Numbered from the stretch's first letter, positions 1-8,546 are shown. The stretch is 37,321 nucleotides of DNA from Ruminococcus sp. (GCA_021200215.1 JAJQGV010000140.1:1-37321), one strand, 5' to 3'. A program made the numbers and translations. Notes: generated by a model from the sequence alone, not told the origin.

Positions 1-90
1 CAATAAGCATATATGTTGTGAATAATATCAGTATTTTTTTGAATTTTTAAAATATTCTTGCGAAAAAGTACCAATCTTTTTAGAAATTTA

Positions 91-119
91 TTGACTTTTA
101 AAGTACGTAATGCTATAAT
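91..119 (+). promoter_or_regulatory. Promoter of the SleB-like lipoprotein gene
   Basis: TTGACT (91-96) and TATAAT (114-119) are separated by 17 bp, and a TGC just before the -10 makes it an extended -10. Transcription should begin near 126. The roughly 70-nt leader can form two small hairpins, TTCAAC/GTTGAA (124-142) and TGCAC/GTGCA (144-157). Confidence 0.8.
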
Positions 120-195
120 AATATTCAACGTAAGTGGTTGAACTGCACACACGTGCAATAAAATATTCACTATAATAACTTTGAAAGGATTCATT

Positions 196-951
196 ATGGA
201 TAAGTATCTAATGTTTGCAACTTGCATTGTAGTAGCAGTGTTTTCTTTACTTACTGCTTGTGATACTATGCAATCGACTGAACAGCAAAGCATCGATACC
301 ACCTATGAAGTAAGTACATCGCAAGTAACTACTACCGAAGTTACAACTACTGAAACTACTACAGTTACCAAAGTATATCTTAAGGATAGAGATAGAATAT
401 CGGCAGAGTTTATGCCTGTAGAAACTATAACTATCGGTAGCAACGTAGAAGAAACTAGCACCGTGGAAACAACCTCTCAAACTACAGAAACCACTACAGA
501 AACTACTACCGAAACAGAACAGTACTACACTGAACTTTCTAACACAGAATTTGATATGGTTTGTGCAGTGGTTCAAGCAGAAGCCAATAGTGGCAGTGTA
601 CAGTTTAAAGAGTATATTGCAGGTATTATATACAACAGAGTACAAAGTGACCAGTTCCCTAATACTGTATATGGTGTGCTGACTCAAGAGAATCAGTTTG
701 GTAGCATAAGTAACTACTATTATAACACCTACCCCATAGATGATGATACTCGCTTAGCAGTATCCAGAATATTTAGTGGGTACGATTCATACATACTATA
801 TAATCTAAATGGAGCGGTATCATACTGTAATCCAAACTTAGTGAGTAATTCTACTTTAAATTGGTTTGAAACCTCATTAAGATTTACATACCAATGCTCA
901 GAATATATCGATGGCATAACATGGGTGCATCGATTCTATGCATTGCCCTAG
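196..951 (+). CDS. SleB-like cell wall hydrolase lipoprotein
   Basis: Probable surface-anchored peptidoglycan hydrolase. The ATG at 196 is preferred over the track's TTG at 181 because AAAGGA lies 6 nt upstream of it. The 251-residue product starts with a lipoprotein signal peptide whose lipobox LLTAC puts the lipidated Cys at about residue 22. A long Thr/Glu-rich linker (about 27-108) follows, then a C-terminal domain (about 115-251) resembling the SleB/CwlJ Hydrolase_2 family, with the expected glutamate in VVQAEA (Glu129) followed by AGIIYNRV. SleB proteins are lytic enzymes best known from spore cortex hydrolysis, but the lipobox and linker fit a vegetative envelope role better. It is a single-gene unit with its own promoter and an AT-rich hairpin after the stop. 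Family assignment is good; the substrate is inferred. Confidence 0.8.
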   Translation: MDKYLMFATCIVVAVFSLLTACDTMQSTEQQSIDTTYEVSTSQVTTTEVTTTETTTVTKVYLKDRDRISAEFMPVETITIGSNVEETSTVETTSQTTETTTETTTETEQYYTELSNTEFDMVCAVVQAEANSGSVQFKEYIAGIIYNRVQSDQFPNTVYGVLTQENQFGSISNYYYNTYPIDDDTRLAVSRIFSGYDSYILYNLNGAVSYCNPNLVSNSTLNWFETSLRFTYQCSEYIDGITWVHRFYALP

Positions 952-955
952 TTCT

Positions 956-990
956 AAATATTTTCATACTAAAATATTTATTATTCATTT
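956..990 (+). terminator. AT-rich terminator candidate after the SleB-like gene
   Basis: A perfect 9-bp inverted repeat, AAATATTTT/AAAATATTT with a 6-nt loop (956-979), is followed by a T-rich stretch. It has no G or C in the stem, so it would be a weak terminator. Confidence 0.4.
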
Positions 991-1017
991 GACATATTTG
1001 GAACTTTATGCTATAAT
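989..1017 (+). promoter_or_regulatory. Promoter of the SCP2-domain gene
   Basis: A full-consensus promoter: TTGACA (989-994), 17-bp spacer, TATAAT (1012-1017), with a TGC extended -10. The likely start site is near 1024, giving a leader of about 70 nt. Confidence 0.85.
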
Positions 1018-1092
1018 TAACTTGTGTTATATGTTACTATAAACTATGTTATAGTACATACCATACATTATCATTTTAGGAGGATTTTTGTT

Positions 1093-1581
1093 ATGAAATA
1101 TGAGGAAATCGTGAAGAGCGTAAAAGATAGCTTTACTACTGTAGATGTTAGCGACTATAAGAATCATCTTGCGGTACAGTTTAATATCATAGGCGAGGGT
1201 GAGGGTGCTTTCTATGTTGAACTTAAGGAAGGCTCAATAGATGTTCAACCTTACGAGTATTATGATAGAGATGTTATATTTACTTTATCTGCAGTAGACC
1301 TATTCGCTTTAATAGATGGTGAGTTAGACCCAGTTAAGGCATATCTTAACGGTAAAATTAAGGTTAGTGATACTAATAAAGCCTTAGAAGTTAAAAACTT
1401 AATAGATGATATGAATAAAAAGAAAAAACCTACTAGGAAAACTACTACCAAGAGAGCTACTAAAAAGACTGAAAAGGTTGAATCTAAAGAAGAAACTCCA
1501 GTGGCTAAGGAAGAATCTAAAAAGACTACTGCTAAAAAGCCTACTACTAAAACTACTAGGGCTAAAAAGACTGACAAATAA
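1093..1581 (+). CDS. SCP2 sterol-binding-domain protein with Lys/Thr-rich tail
   Basis: The ATG at 1093 is chosen over the track start at 1024 because AGGAGG lies about 9 nt upstream and the promoter's predicted start site is at about 1024. The 162-residue product has an N-terminal domain (about 1-110) resembling the SCP2 lipid-carrier fold, including the signature region around VIFTLSAVDLFALIDGELDP and AYLNGKIKVSD. This small hydrophobic-tunnel domain binds lipids or acyl chains. The last 50 residues are a low-complexity tail of KKPTRK, TTKR and TTAKKPTTKTTR units, strongly basic and similar in composition to histone H1 tails. Such a tail could bind nucleic acid or another polyanion, but that is inference. 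No signal peptide is seen. The SCP2 call is fairly firm; the role is unknown. Confidence 0.75.
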   Translation: MKYEEIVKSVKDSFTTVDVSDYKNHLAVQFNIIGEGEGAFYVELKEGSIDVQPYEYYDRDVIFTLSAVDLFALIDGELDPVKAYLNGKIKVSDTNKALEVKNLIDDMNKKKKPTRKTTTKRATKKTEKVESKEETPVAKEESKKTTAKKPTTKTTRAKKTDK

Positions 1582-1620
1582 TAATTTGATAACACATATA
1601 ATATTTGTAAATAGCTAATT

Positions 1621-1655
1621 GAAAGGAACGTCTATAGTTTTTAGACGTTCCTTTC
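1621..1655. terminator. Bidirectional terminator hairpin between convergent genes
   Basis: A perfect 13-bp inverted repeat (GAAAGGAACGTCT and its complement) has a 9-nt loop. It serves the SCP2 gene (+) and the flavin reductase gene (-). The TAA stop of the minus-strand gene (1641-1643) spans the loop/stem junction. No strong T-tract follows on either strand. Confidence 0.65.
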
Positions 1656-2246
1656 GTTATGGATATTTTTATTTTTATGATGTTTTTTCTTTTTGCGGAC
1701 AGAAAATCCAAAGTCACCTAACTTTCTACCTAAAGCAAAGTACTCTCCATGAGCATATGCCATTAAACCACTCTGTTGAAGATTTAACTTTCCTTTACTA
1801 TCTATATATCTTTCGTCTATATCTATACCTACTATTTCAGATATGAACATGGTGTGTGTGCCTAAGTTAGAGGTATCTTTTACTATACATTCTAAGGATA
1901 TAGGACACTCATCAACTATAGGAGTATCTATCTTAGTAGCCTTAGATATATGAAATCCACACCTTTCAACCTTATTGATATCTTTGCCACTCCTTACACC
2001 GCAGAAGTCCACCTCTTTACACATAGCAGATGTTGTTAAGTTTATAACAAACTCTCTCCTACTATTAATAATATCATAAGAATATCTAGTAGGTCTTACG
2101 GATATATAGGTCATAGGCGGGTGTGTATTTATAATTCCCGTCCAACCTATGGTCAAAAGGTTACAGTGTTCCATAGTTCCACAAGATACTAAAACTGGTG
2201 GCACTGGAGCTAATATAGTTCCACCATTCCAAAAAACCTTACCCAT
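1641..2246 (-). CDS. Flavin reductase family protein (FMN-binding split barrel)
   Basis: 201-residue protein of the flavin-reductase-like family, which binds FMN in a split beta-barrel and transfers electrons from NAD(P)H or another donor. Family-like features are the start LAPVPPVLVSCGT, the LTIGWTGIINTHPPMTYISV segment that normally contacts FMN, and REFVINLTT. The C-terminus is a short basic tail (RKKKKHHKNKN) whose last codons run into the shared terminator hairpin. GAAAGGA precedes the ATG at 2246. It starts 20 bp after the Mrp-family gene, so the two are probably co-transcribed, suggesting a link between Fe-S handling and flavin-dependent electron transfer. The substrate cannot be told from the sequence. 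Confidence 0.85.
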   Translation of the reverse strand: MGKVFWNGGTILAPVPPVLVSCGTMEHCNLLTIGWTGIINTHPPMTYISVRPTRYSYDIINSRREFVINLTTSAMCKEVDFCGVRSGKDINKVERCGFHISKATKIDTPIVDECPISLECIVKDTSNLGTHTMFISEIVGIDIDERYIDSKGKLNLQQSGLMAYAHGEYFALGRKLGDFGFSVRKKKKHHKNKNIHNERNV

Positions 2247-2266
2247 AGAAAAATCCTTTCAAAAGT

Positions 2267-3085
2267 TTAGTGTATTGCATCTACTATTTTAGATACGTAA
2301 CTATGTGAAATAGTTTCAAACTTTTCAGTGTTGACAAGTTCATTAATAGATGGCATTATTGGAATTTGGTCTATAACCTTACATCTATGTTTCATAGCAA
2401 CTTCATCTATTTTGCTATTGCCAAAGATATTGACCTTCTTACCACAATCAGGACAGACCAGATAACTGTAGTTCTCAACCAATCCAAGAACTTTTAGATT
2501 CATAGCCTTAGCCATATTACAAGCCTTGCCTACAATCATGCTAACTAAGTCTTGAGGTGAAGTAACTATTACAATCTCATCTACGGGAATACTTTGGAAT
2601 ACCGTTAAAGGGATATCTCCCGTTCCAGGTGGCATATCTATTAATAGATAGTCTAGTTCACCCCAAACGACGTCTGTCCAAAACTGTTTAACTATACCAG
2701 CCATAATAGGGCCACGCCATAGTACAGGAGTTTCTTCATCATCTAAAATAAGATTAGATGACATAACCTTTATACCGTTTTTAGTCATATTAGGTAATAT
2801 TCCATCGCTATTGCCTAAAGCCTTTTCGTGTATGCCGAACATTTTAGGTACAGATGGCCCTGTAATGTCTGCATCTAGTATACCCACCTTATAACCCTTT
2901 TCATTTAAAGCACAAGCAATAGATGTAGTTATGAAAGTTTTACCTACACCACCTTTACCACTAACTACAGCTATAATCTTCTTATTAATTTTACTATATT
3001 GATTTAGCTGTTCAATTAAAGATTGTTTCTTCTCGCTACAGTTAGAACTGCAAGAACTACAATCATGAGTACATTCTTCTGCCAT
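2267..3085 (-). CDS. Mrp/NBP35 family Fe-S cluster carrier ATPase
   Basis: 272-residue cytoplasmic P-loop ATPase of the Mrp/ApbC/Nbp35 family, which binds and transfers iron-sulfur clusters to apo-proteins. Visible motifs are the deviant Walker A GKGGVGKT (residues 43-50), LDADITGPSVP (switch I), LLIDMPPGTGD (Walker B region) and the cluster-binding pair CPDC (Cys211 and Cys214). The N-terminus carries an extra Cys-rich stretch (CTHDCSSCSSNC), as in Nbp35-type members, which could hold a second cluster. It is the first gene of a two-gene unit with the flavin reductase downstream, read from a full-consensus promoter at 3128-3156. The symbol is left blank because mrp, apbC and nbp35 are used interchangeably. 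Confidence 0.92.
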   Translation of the reverse strand: MAEECTHDCSSCSSNCSEKKQSLIEQLNQYSKINKKIIAVVSGKGGVGKTFITTSIACALNEKGYKVGILDADITGPSVPKMFGIHEKALGNSDGILPNMTKNGIKVMSSNLILDDEETPVLWRGPIMAGIVKQFWTDVVWGELDYLLIDMPPGTGDIPLTVFQSIPVDEIVIVTSPQDLVSMIVGKACNMAKAMNLKVLGLVENYSYLVCPDCGKKVNIFGNSKIDEVAMKHRCKVIDQIPIMPSINELVNTEKFETISHSYVSKIVDAIH

Positions 3086-3127
3086 GATATATAATCACAC
3101 TCTTTTCTAAAGTTTTAATACTAGGTT

Positions 3128-3156
3128 ATTATATCACAGATTTTGTAAAGTGTCAA
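3128..3156 (-). promoter_or_regulatory. Promoter of the Mrp-family/flavin reductase operon
   Basis: On the minus strand TTGACA and TATAAT are separated by exactly 17 bp. It sits about 45 bp upstream of the Mrp-family start codon. A short ATCTATATAGAT palindrome followed by T6 (about 3159-3176, minus) just upstream could weakly terminate the folD operon. Confidence 0.85.
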
Positions 3157-3191
3157 CTTAAAAAATCTATATAGATACGTCACCTTATAGT

Positions 3192-4046
3192 CTAATCAAT
3201 ACCGTTTTGAATCTTACTAGCAGTAAGAGTATTCTGCATAAGCATAGCGATAGTCATAGGGCCAACACCACCAGGTACTGGAGTAATATAACTAGCTTTA
3301 GGTTCAACCTCATTGAAATTAACATCACCACAGAGTTTACCATTTTCAAGCCTATTGATACCCACATCTATGACTATAGCATTATCTTTAACCATATCAG
3401 TTGTTACAAAGTTAGGCTTACCTACACTAGCGATTAATATATCTGCTTGTGAACAGATTTCTCTTAAATTTTTAGTCTTAGAGTGGCATATAGTGACCGT
3501 ACCATTACTATGTAACAATAGCATAGCCATAGGCTTACCTACTATGTTGCTTCTACCTATAACTACGCAGTTCTTACCGCATATATCTACACCAGTAGAT
3601 TTTATAAGTTCCATAACACCTGCTGGAGTACATGGTAAGAAAGCATAATCACCGACCATAATCTTTCCAACGTTTATAGGGTGGAAAGCATCAACGTCTT
3701 TGTTTGGAGAGATTGCATTGATTATTGCAGTTTCATCAATATGTTTTGGTAGAGGCAACTGCACTAAGATACCATTTACTTTAGTATCTTTATTGAGGAC
3801 TTCAACAAGGTCTAGTAGTTCTTGTTGAGTAGTTTCTTCTGGTAGAGCGTACTCAAAGGATTTAAATCCTACAGTTTCACAAGCTTTTTTCTTGTTGTTT
3901 ACGTATACCTTAGATGCAGGGTCATTACCTACTATTACTACTGCAAGACCAGTTTCAATACCTTTAGATTTTAACCTTTCATTCTCTAGTCTTACTCTCT
4001 CTTTAACCTGTGCAGAAACTTCTTTTCCACTGATTATCTTTGCCAT
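3192..4046 (-). CDS. folD: Bifunctional methylenetetrahydrofolate dehydrogenase/methenyltetrahydrofolate cyclohydrolase FolD
   Basis: Interconverts 5,10-methylene-THF, 5,10-methenyl-THF and 10-formyl-THF, the one-carbon donor for purine ring carbons. The start at 4046 (MAKIISG) is used instead of 4067 because GAAAGGATTT precedes it. The 284-residue length is normal. Diagnostic motifs are YVNNKKKAC (catalytic Tyr and Lys), GILVQLPLPKH, PCTPAGVMEL, the Rossmann segment VVIGRSNIVGKP and the C-terminal PVPGGVGPMT. It is the last gene of the yfmF-yfmH-lgt-folD run, 20 bp after lgt. The link to the purine operon further right is metabolic: PurN and the AICAR transformylase there use 10-formyl-THF. 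Confidence 0.97.
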   Translation of the reverse strand: MAKIISGKEVSAQVKERVRLENERLKSKGIETGLAVVIVGNDPASKVYVNNKKKACETVGFKSFEYALPEETTQQELLDLVEVLNKDTKVNGILVQLPLPKHIDETAIINAISPNKDVDAFHPINVGKIMVGDYAFLPCTPAGVMELIKSTGVDICGKNCVVIGRSNIVGKPMAMLLLHSNGTVTICHSKTKNLREICSQADILIASVGKPNFVTTDMVKDNAIVIDVGINRLENGKLCGDVNFNEVEPKASYITPVPGGVGPMTIAMLMQNTLTASKIQNGID

Positions 4047-4066
4047 AATAAAAATCCTTTCTAACA

Positions 4067-5122
4067 TTAAATTTCATCTTCGTTGTCAGATGAATGTTGT
4101 ACATCTTTCATATCCTCTTCAGATAGTATAGATGTATATTTAGTATCTTCTTCGTTAGCTATAGCATCAACTTTGCCAACTTTAGATTCTTTGTTTTTGC
4201 TCTTAGTTTCTTCCTCTAGTAATCTTTTAGAGTGTTCAGTATCCTTGTAGAAGGTGTAATCACTGCCCATACGTTTAACCTTAGAGCCACATACTATTAA
4301 CAGTATTAAAGATGTAATAGTCAACACTATTGCTAACGCTTGTGAAACTCTAATATTACCCAACATTAAACTATCTGTACGCAGACCCTCGATAAAACTT
4401 CTTCCCAAGCCGTACCACATAACGTACATTAAGAATAGTTGACCATCGTACTTACGATGTTTAGAATATAGGTATAGTATAACGAATCCTAATAAGCACC
4501 AAACACTTTCATATAGAAAGCATGGGTGAACTAACTCAGTGGCAGTGATATCTGTATTACCATTTTCTATCATATTAAGGATTCTAGCTTGAATAGTACC
4601 GCCCGACATACCCCAAGGTAGGTCGGTATTAGAGCCAAAAGCCTCTTGATTAGTAAAGTTTCCCCAACGACCTATACCTTGACCTATTAAGAATCCCATA
4701 CCAGCGATATCCAATAGAGGGAGTATTTTAACTTGACGTACCTTAGCGACTATCAAGCCTACTAACATAGCACCTATTATTCCACCATAGATGGCTAAAC
4801 CACCCTCACGAATATTAAATATAGACTTCCAATCGTCGGCATATTCTTCCCAAGAGAATGCTACATAGTAGGCTCTAGCACCTACTATACCGCCTATAAT
4901 TCCACCTATTATGCAATCTATTGCTCTATCGGAGTTCAACCCGTACCTTTTCATCTGAGAAAAGCCAAAAGCTATCGCTAATATTATTCCTATTGAGATT
5001 ATTAAGCCATACCACTGAATGCTTATACCGAATATAGTAAAAGCGGTCTTGTTGATAGTTATATCAATGCCAAGGTGTGGAAACACTATCTGATTAGATG
5101 TAAGGTTTTCTAAAGCTTCCAT
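4067..5122 (-). CDS. lgt: Prolipoprotein diacylglyceryl transferase Lgt
   Basis: Integral membrane enzyme that transfers diacylglycerol from phosphatidylglycerol to the lipobox cysteine of prolipoproteins. Start at ATG 5122 is favoured because the GTG at 5131 used by the track overlaps the AAAGGAG ribosome binding site. The product has 351 residues with about seven hydrophobic segments. Signatures are the Lgt motif GRWGNFTNQEAFG, the VGARAYYV region and HPCFLYESVW. It is longer than usual because of a charged, acidic cytoplasmic tail of about 75 residues (KRMGSDYTFYKD to SSDNEDEI) with no known domain. It lies between yfmH and folD with 20-bp gaps. Two predicted lipoproteins in this window are potential substrates. 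Confidence 0.96.
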   Translation of the reverse strand: MEALENLTSNQIVFPHLGIDITINKTAFTIFGISIQWYGLIISIGIILAIAFGFSQMKRYGLNSDRAIDCIIGGIIGGIVGARAYYVAFSWEEYADDWKSIFNIREGGLAIYGGIIGAMLVGLIVAKVRQVKILPLLDIAGMGFLIGQGIGRWGNFTNQEAFGSNTDLPWGMSGGTIQARILNMIENGNTDITATELVHPCFLYESVWCLLGFVILYLYSKHRKYDGQLFLMYVMWYGLGRSFIEGLRTDSLMLGNIRVSQALAIVLTITSLILLIVCGSKVKRMGSDYTFYKDTEHSKRLLEEETKSKNKESKVGKVDAIANEEDTKYTSILSEEDMKDVQHSSDNEDEI

Positions 5123-5142
5123 AATATCCACTCCTTTCGTAA

Positions 5143-6417
5143 CTATTCTATTATAGATAGCACTGCCTTATCCAAATCCAACCTAGTTAATAGACAGTTC
5201 ATAGCGTCCTCGTAGGATATCTTAGATAGAATATCTATACTTTCGAAAGGTTTTACTCCCGAAAGATGTGCATTAATAACACCGTTAGCCATAGCACTAA
5301 CGTCATTAAGTTCTCTTATGAAACTTCCATAGGTAGATTTTTTAATCATGTCAAATAGATTTTTATCTAAGCCATTAACCTTAGCGTCATGTATAGCCTC
5401 GAAAATTCTACGTTGAACCTCTTTAGGGTTAGAACTTTCACCACCAAATATTATACTAAAGAACCCATCGCCATTGAATATTTCTACACCAAACTCAGAA
5501 TTTATGAGTCCATCGTTAAGGAGTCCTTCATATAGTGGTGAAGATACATCTGCAATAGTATTTGCCATAAGGTACGATTCTATCTCTGCCTTTAGATTCT
5601 CATAGCCTTGCTCTGGCTTGGATTTGAAACCTAGGTTGAAGATTGGTAAACCTACTGGTAGATGTTCTACTATTTCAGACTTAACTATGGTATCGGGTTC
5701 GTTAGGGCGTATGGTTTGGAGTTCTATACTTTCGCAAGGCTTTAAGAGTTCATCAGCAATCTTAATAACCTCTTGTTCCTTAACGTTACCCGCTATGGAT
5801 AGTACCATATTATGAAGGTTATAGAAAGTATTGTAGCATCTATATAGTAACTTAGCATCTATTTGAGCGATACTTTCAATAGTACCTGCTATATCTATTT
5901 TAACTGGGTGATTGTGGTACATACCTCGTAACATATTAAAGAATACTTTCCATGACGGATTATCTTTGTACATCTGTATTTCTTGACCTATTATACCTTG
6001 TTCCTTGTCCACGCTTTGTTGTGTGAAGTATGGTTCTTGTACAAACGATAGCAATATTCTTAAGGATTGTTCATAGTTCTGCGAACAGCTAAAAAGATAG
6101 CACGTTTTATCGAACGATGTAAATGCATTAGCAGTTGCTCCTGTTTTAGCATATAGTTCAAATACGTTGGAATCTTGATTTTCAAATAGCTTATGTTCCA
6201 AAAAGTGAGCTATACCCTCGGGAACTGTAATGAAGTCCTTATCAAATTTAGTCTTAAAGATAGTATCTATAGAGCCGTATTTAGTTCCAAATAGAGCCTC
6301 AGTAGTACTAAAGCCTTGCATTTCGCAAACGTAGATATCTAAACCACTAGAGTGTTCTAATTTTACTATTCTATCGCCAGTTATGTTACTTTCAATTATC
6401 GTTCTGTTGTTAATCAT
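5143..6417 (-). CDS. yfmH: M16 family metallopeptidase, YfmH/YmfH type (EF-P modification-associated)
   Basis: 424-residue M16-family protein. The inverted zinc motif HFLEH (residues 71-75, within EGIAHFLEHKLFE) is intact, and QGIIGQEIQMYKDNP supplies the downstream glutamate region typical of this subfamily. B. subtilis YmfH (also spelt YfmH) and its partner YmfF have been linked genetically to 5-aminopentanol modification of elongation factor P. The biochemical role is not settled, and a processing peptidase is also possible. It begins 2 bp after the yfmF stop, so translation is probably coupled and the proteins likely form a heterodimer with one active (this one) and one inactive half. Confidence 0.88.
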   Translation of the reverse strand: MINNRTIIESNITGDRIVKLEHSSGLDIYVCEMQGFSTTEALFGTKYGSIDTIFKTKFDKDFITVPEGIAHFLEHKLFENQDSNVFELYAKTGATANAFTSFDKTCYLFSCSQNYEQSLRILLSFVQEPYFTQQSVDKEQGIIGQEIQMYKDNPSWKVFFNMLRGMYHNHPVKIDIAGTIESIAQIDAKLLYRCYNTFYNLHNMVLSIAGNVKEQEVIKIADELLKPCESIELQTIRPNEPDTIVKSEIVEHLPVGLPIFNLGFKSKPEQGYENLKAEIESYLMANTIADVSSPLYEGLLNDGLINSEFGVEIFNGDGFFSIIFGGESSNPKEVQRRIFEAIHDAKVNGLDKNLFDMIKKSTYGSFIRELNDVSAMANGVINAHLSGVKPFESIDILSKISYEDAMNCLLTRLDLDKAVLSIIE

Positions 6418-6419
6418 AG

Positions 6420-7694
6420 TTAAACTTCCTTTCCTATGGGTTTTAGTACGAATATAGTATCTAAGGTTAAAGTCTTAGCCGATAGTATAACATCATCTTT
6501 AGTAACCAATCGATACTTTTCGTACTCACCATCTATAGACCTATCTTCGCCTATTAATATGTTATTAAAGTACCAACTTATATATGAAGATTGCGTATCA
6601 CCTATAGATTTTAATGCATTAGTAAGATATGCTATAGCGTTTTGAACGTCCTCATTAGAAAAATTTCCATTTTGAATATCAGTCACCTGCTGAAGTATAC
6701 TCTCTTTAGCTTTTTCGATGTTTTCTAACTCAACACCGCTATCTATGAAGATGGTCTTTTTTAGACTGTCATAACTACTTTGGCAGTAATAACATAGGCT
6801 TAATTTTTCTCTAACGTTAGAGAAAAGTTTAGAGAATGGTGAGAGTCCAAGTATAGTGTTCATAATGGCATTGTTATACTTATTATCGTGAGTAGTCTTT
6901 AAAGCTAGAACCATCTTAGCTTGATTAACTTCTACACATTCAGATAGTTCTTCTACACTAGATTTTATAACACTAGCTTGAGTAATTGGAAACTCTTCGG
7001 GGTTACGTTCCTTTAGACTAGCAAACGATGTCTTAAACCTTTCACCTATATTAGATTTTTCTTCACAGCCAACGTAGAATATCTCTATGTTGCATGAAGC
7101 TAACAACTTAATAAAGGCTTGATAACACTCTTTAGCAGTAGACTTAATAGCGTGTTCCTTATCTCCATATGATGGTATACAAGCAGGTTCTCCACGATAT
7201 ATAGCCTTTTTAGATTGTATTATAGCATAAGCTCTCTTATTGTTTATCTCGCCCTCAATAGCATCTAAGAGTTCTTTTTTGCTAATGTTAAATAGTTCCT
7301 CATTAAAAGCACCGTCTTTAACGTATGGATTGAATATGCAGTCTATTAACATATCTACAATGCTATCTGTAATACTTTCTCCATTGAAAGTAAAGCGGTC
7401 ATCTATAAACCTAGATGCCAACGTCAATATTTGAGTATCACCCATCTTAGAAACATCAGAAACTATAGATGAGCCATATAGTTCACCTAACCTTTTGTTA
7501 AAGGTTGCTATAGTTCTATAGGTATTGTTTGCAGAACCTATTGTAGATATGGCTAATGAGTTCAATGAAGCGGTATTAACATCTAGCTTAGTAAACATTT
7601 TAATAGCAATCTCATTAGATTTAAACTTTGTATCCACAATGGTATTGAAGTATATACCCTTTAATAGTTCTTGTCTTGTGTGCGTAAATGACAT
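6420..7694 (-). CDS. yfmF: M16 family peptidase-like protein, YfmF/YmfF type (inactive partner)
   Basis: Start at 7694 (MSFTHTRQ) is used rather than 7772 because AGGAGG sits 10 nt upstream and the upstream extension overlaps the promoter. The 424-residue product is an M16-like protein. The place where active members carry HxxEH (near TASLNSLAISTIGSANN, then FNKRLGELYGSS) has no such motif, as in the non-catalytic partner of two-subunit M16 proteases. Other family marks are NPYVKDGAFNEELF near the substrate cavity and a C-terminal domain containing SPFSKLFSNVREKLSLCYY. It is the first gene of yfmF-yfmH-lgt-folD. Identification rests on motif pattern and the adjacent yfmH. Confidence 0.85.
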   Translation of the reverse strand: MSFTHTRQELLKGIYFNTIVDTKFKSNEIAIKMFTKLDVNTASLNSLAISTIGSANNTYRTIATFNKRLGELYGSSIVSDVSKMGDTQILTLASRFIDDRFTFNGESITDSIVDMLIDCIFNPYVKDGAFNEELFNISKKELLDAIEGEINNKRAYAIIQSKKAIYRGEPACIPSYGDKEHAIKSTAKECYQAFIKLLASCNIEIFYVGCEEKSNIGERFKTSFASLKERNPEEFPITQASVIKSSVEELSECVEVNQAKMVLALKTTHDNKYNNAIMNTILGLSPFSKLFSNVREKLSLCYYCQSSYDSLKKTIFIDSGVELENIEKAKESILQQVTDIQNGNFSNEDVQNAIAYLTNALKSIGDTQSSYISWYFNNILIGEDRSIDGEYEKYRLVTKDDVILSAKTLTLDTIFVLKPIGKEV

Positions 7695-7731
7695 ATCGAA
7701 TAAACCTCCTATAATGTTTGCAATATATTTT

Positions 7732-7740
7732 ATTATACCA
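7732..7740 (-). promoter_or_regulatory. Extended -10 promoter of the yfmF operon
   Basis: On the minus strand TGGTATAAT is an extended -10. The -35 region is T-rich with no clear hexamer. It lies about 40 bp upstream of the yfmF ATG. Confidence 0.6.
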
Positions 7741-7803
7741 CAAAACAATAAAAATAGCCATACTAAAAACAATATTAGTTAAAAATAATGTTAAACATTA
7801 TCC

Positions 7804-7832
7804 TTTACTAAAAGTGGATTCTATGGTATAAT
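7804..7832 (+). promoter_or_regulatory. Promoter of mtnN
   Basis: TTTACT (7804-7809), 17-bp spacer, TATAAT (7827-7832) with TGG extended -10. The gene's AAAGGAAG site follows directly, so the leader is very short. Confidence 0.75.
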
Positions 7833-7868
7833 ATATAATATCTTGAAAGTAAAGGAAGTTTTAATATT

Positions 7869-8546
7869 ATGAATACTATTGGAATCATAGGGGCAATGCC
7901 ATCGGAGTTACACGATATTAGAGAAACTTTAAAAGATGCCGAGGTTATCCACATAGGAAGTTTCGATTTCTATAAAAATACTCTAAATGGTAAGAATATA
8001 ATCAACGTATGTTGCGGAGTGGGTAAAGTAAACTCAGCGATATGTACTCAAATGTTGATAGATAACTTTAAAGTAGATTATATTATCAATACTGGTGTTT
8101 CTGGTGGAATGAATAGTCAAGTAAAGGTTTGCGATATAGTTATATCTAGTGAGGTACTTGCACACGATGTAAACTTAACGTTCTTAGAGAAGTATCCGCC
8201 ATACTGTAGTATTTTTAAATCTAGCGATGTACTTATTAACTACACTGTTGAATCGTGCAAAAGCTTAGACTATAAGTACTTCATAGGTAGAATAGCATCT
8301 GGAGAGCAGTTTATTTCTGATAATGCTATTAAACAAGATATCCAAACTAGACTAAACCCTTACGCTGTAGATATGGAAAGTGCATCTATAGGACACTGTG
8401 CCTATGTCAATAAAATACCTAGCATTAGTATTAGATGTATCTCTGATAATGCCGATGATGACGGAAATATATCTTTTGAAGAGTTTGAAAAGATTTCCGC
8501 TAAACGTGTGGCAAACGTAGTTTTAGATGTTATTTCTAAACTATAG
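7869..8546 (+). CDS. mtnN: 5'-methylthioadenosine/S-adenosylhomocysteine nucleosidase
   Basis: Cleaves the glycosidic bond of MTA, SAH and 5'-deoxyadenosine, releasing adenine and detoxifying by-products of SAM chemistry. The 225-residue length is normal. Family motifs are IGIIGAMPSEL (Glu13), VCCGVGKVNSA, INTGVSGG, the substrate glutamate in VDMESAS (Glu170) and the catalytic Asp in RCISDNADDD (Asp193). An AAAGGAAG site precedes the ATG. It is a single-gene unit between its own promoter and a strong terminator shared with the convergent EAL gene. The closing segment NADDDGNISFEEF is acidic, as in other members. Confidence 0.95.
   Translation: MNTIGIIGAMPSELHDIRETLKDAEVIHIGSFDFYKNTLNGKNIINVCCGVGKVNSAICTQMLIDNFKVDYIINTGVSGGMNSQVKVCDIVISSEVLAHDVNLTFLEKYPPYCSIFKSSDVLINYTVESCKSLDYKYFIGRIASGEQFISDNAIKQDIQTRLNPYAVDMESASIGHCAYVNKIPSISIRCISDNADDDGNISFEEFEKISAKRVANVVLDVISKL

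Noticed and set aside
247-687. 146-aa minus-strand ORF opposite the SleB-like gene
   Set aside because: Shadow of the Thr-rich linker. No ribosome binding site or promoter, and the plus-strand gene has clear family motifs.
1260-1595. 111-aa hydrophobic minus-strand ORF opposite the SCP2 gene
   Set aside because: Antisense reading of Lys-rich codons gives Phe/Leu/Val strings that imitate a membrane protein. No start signals.
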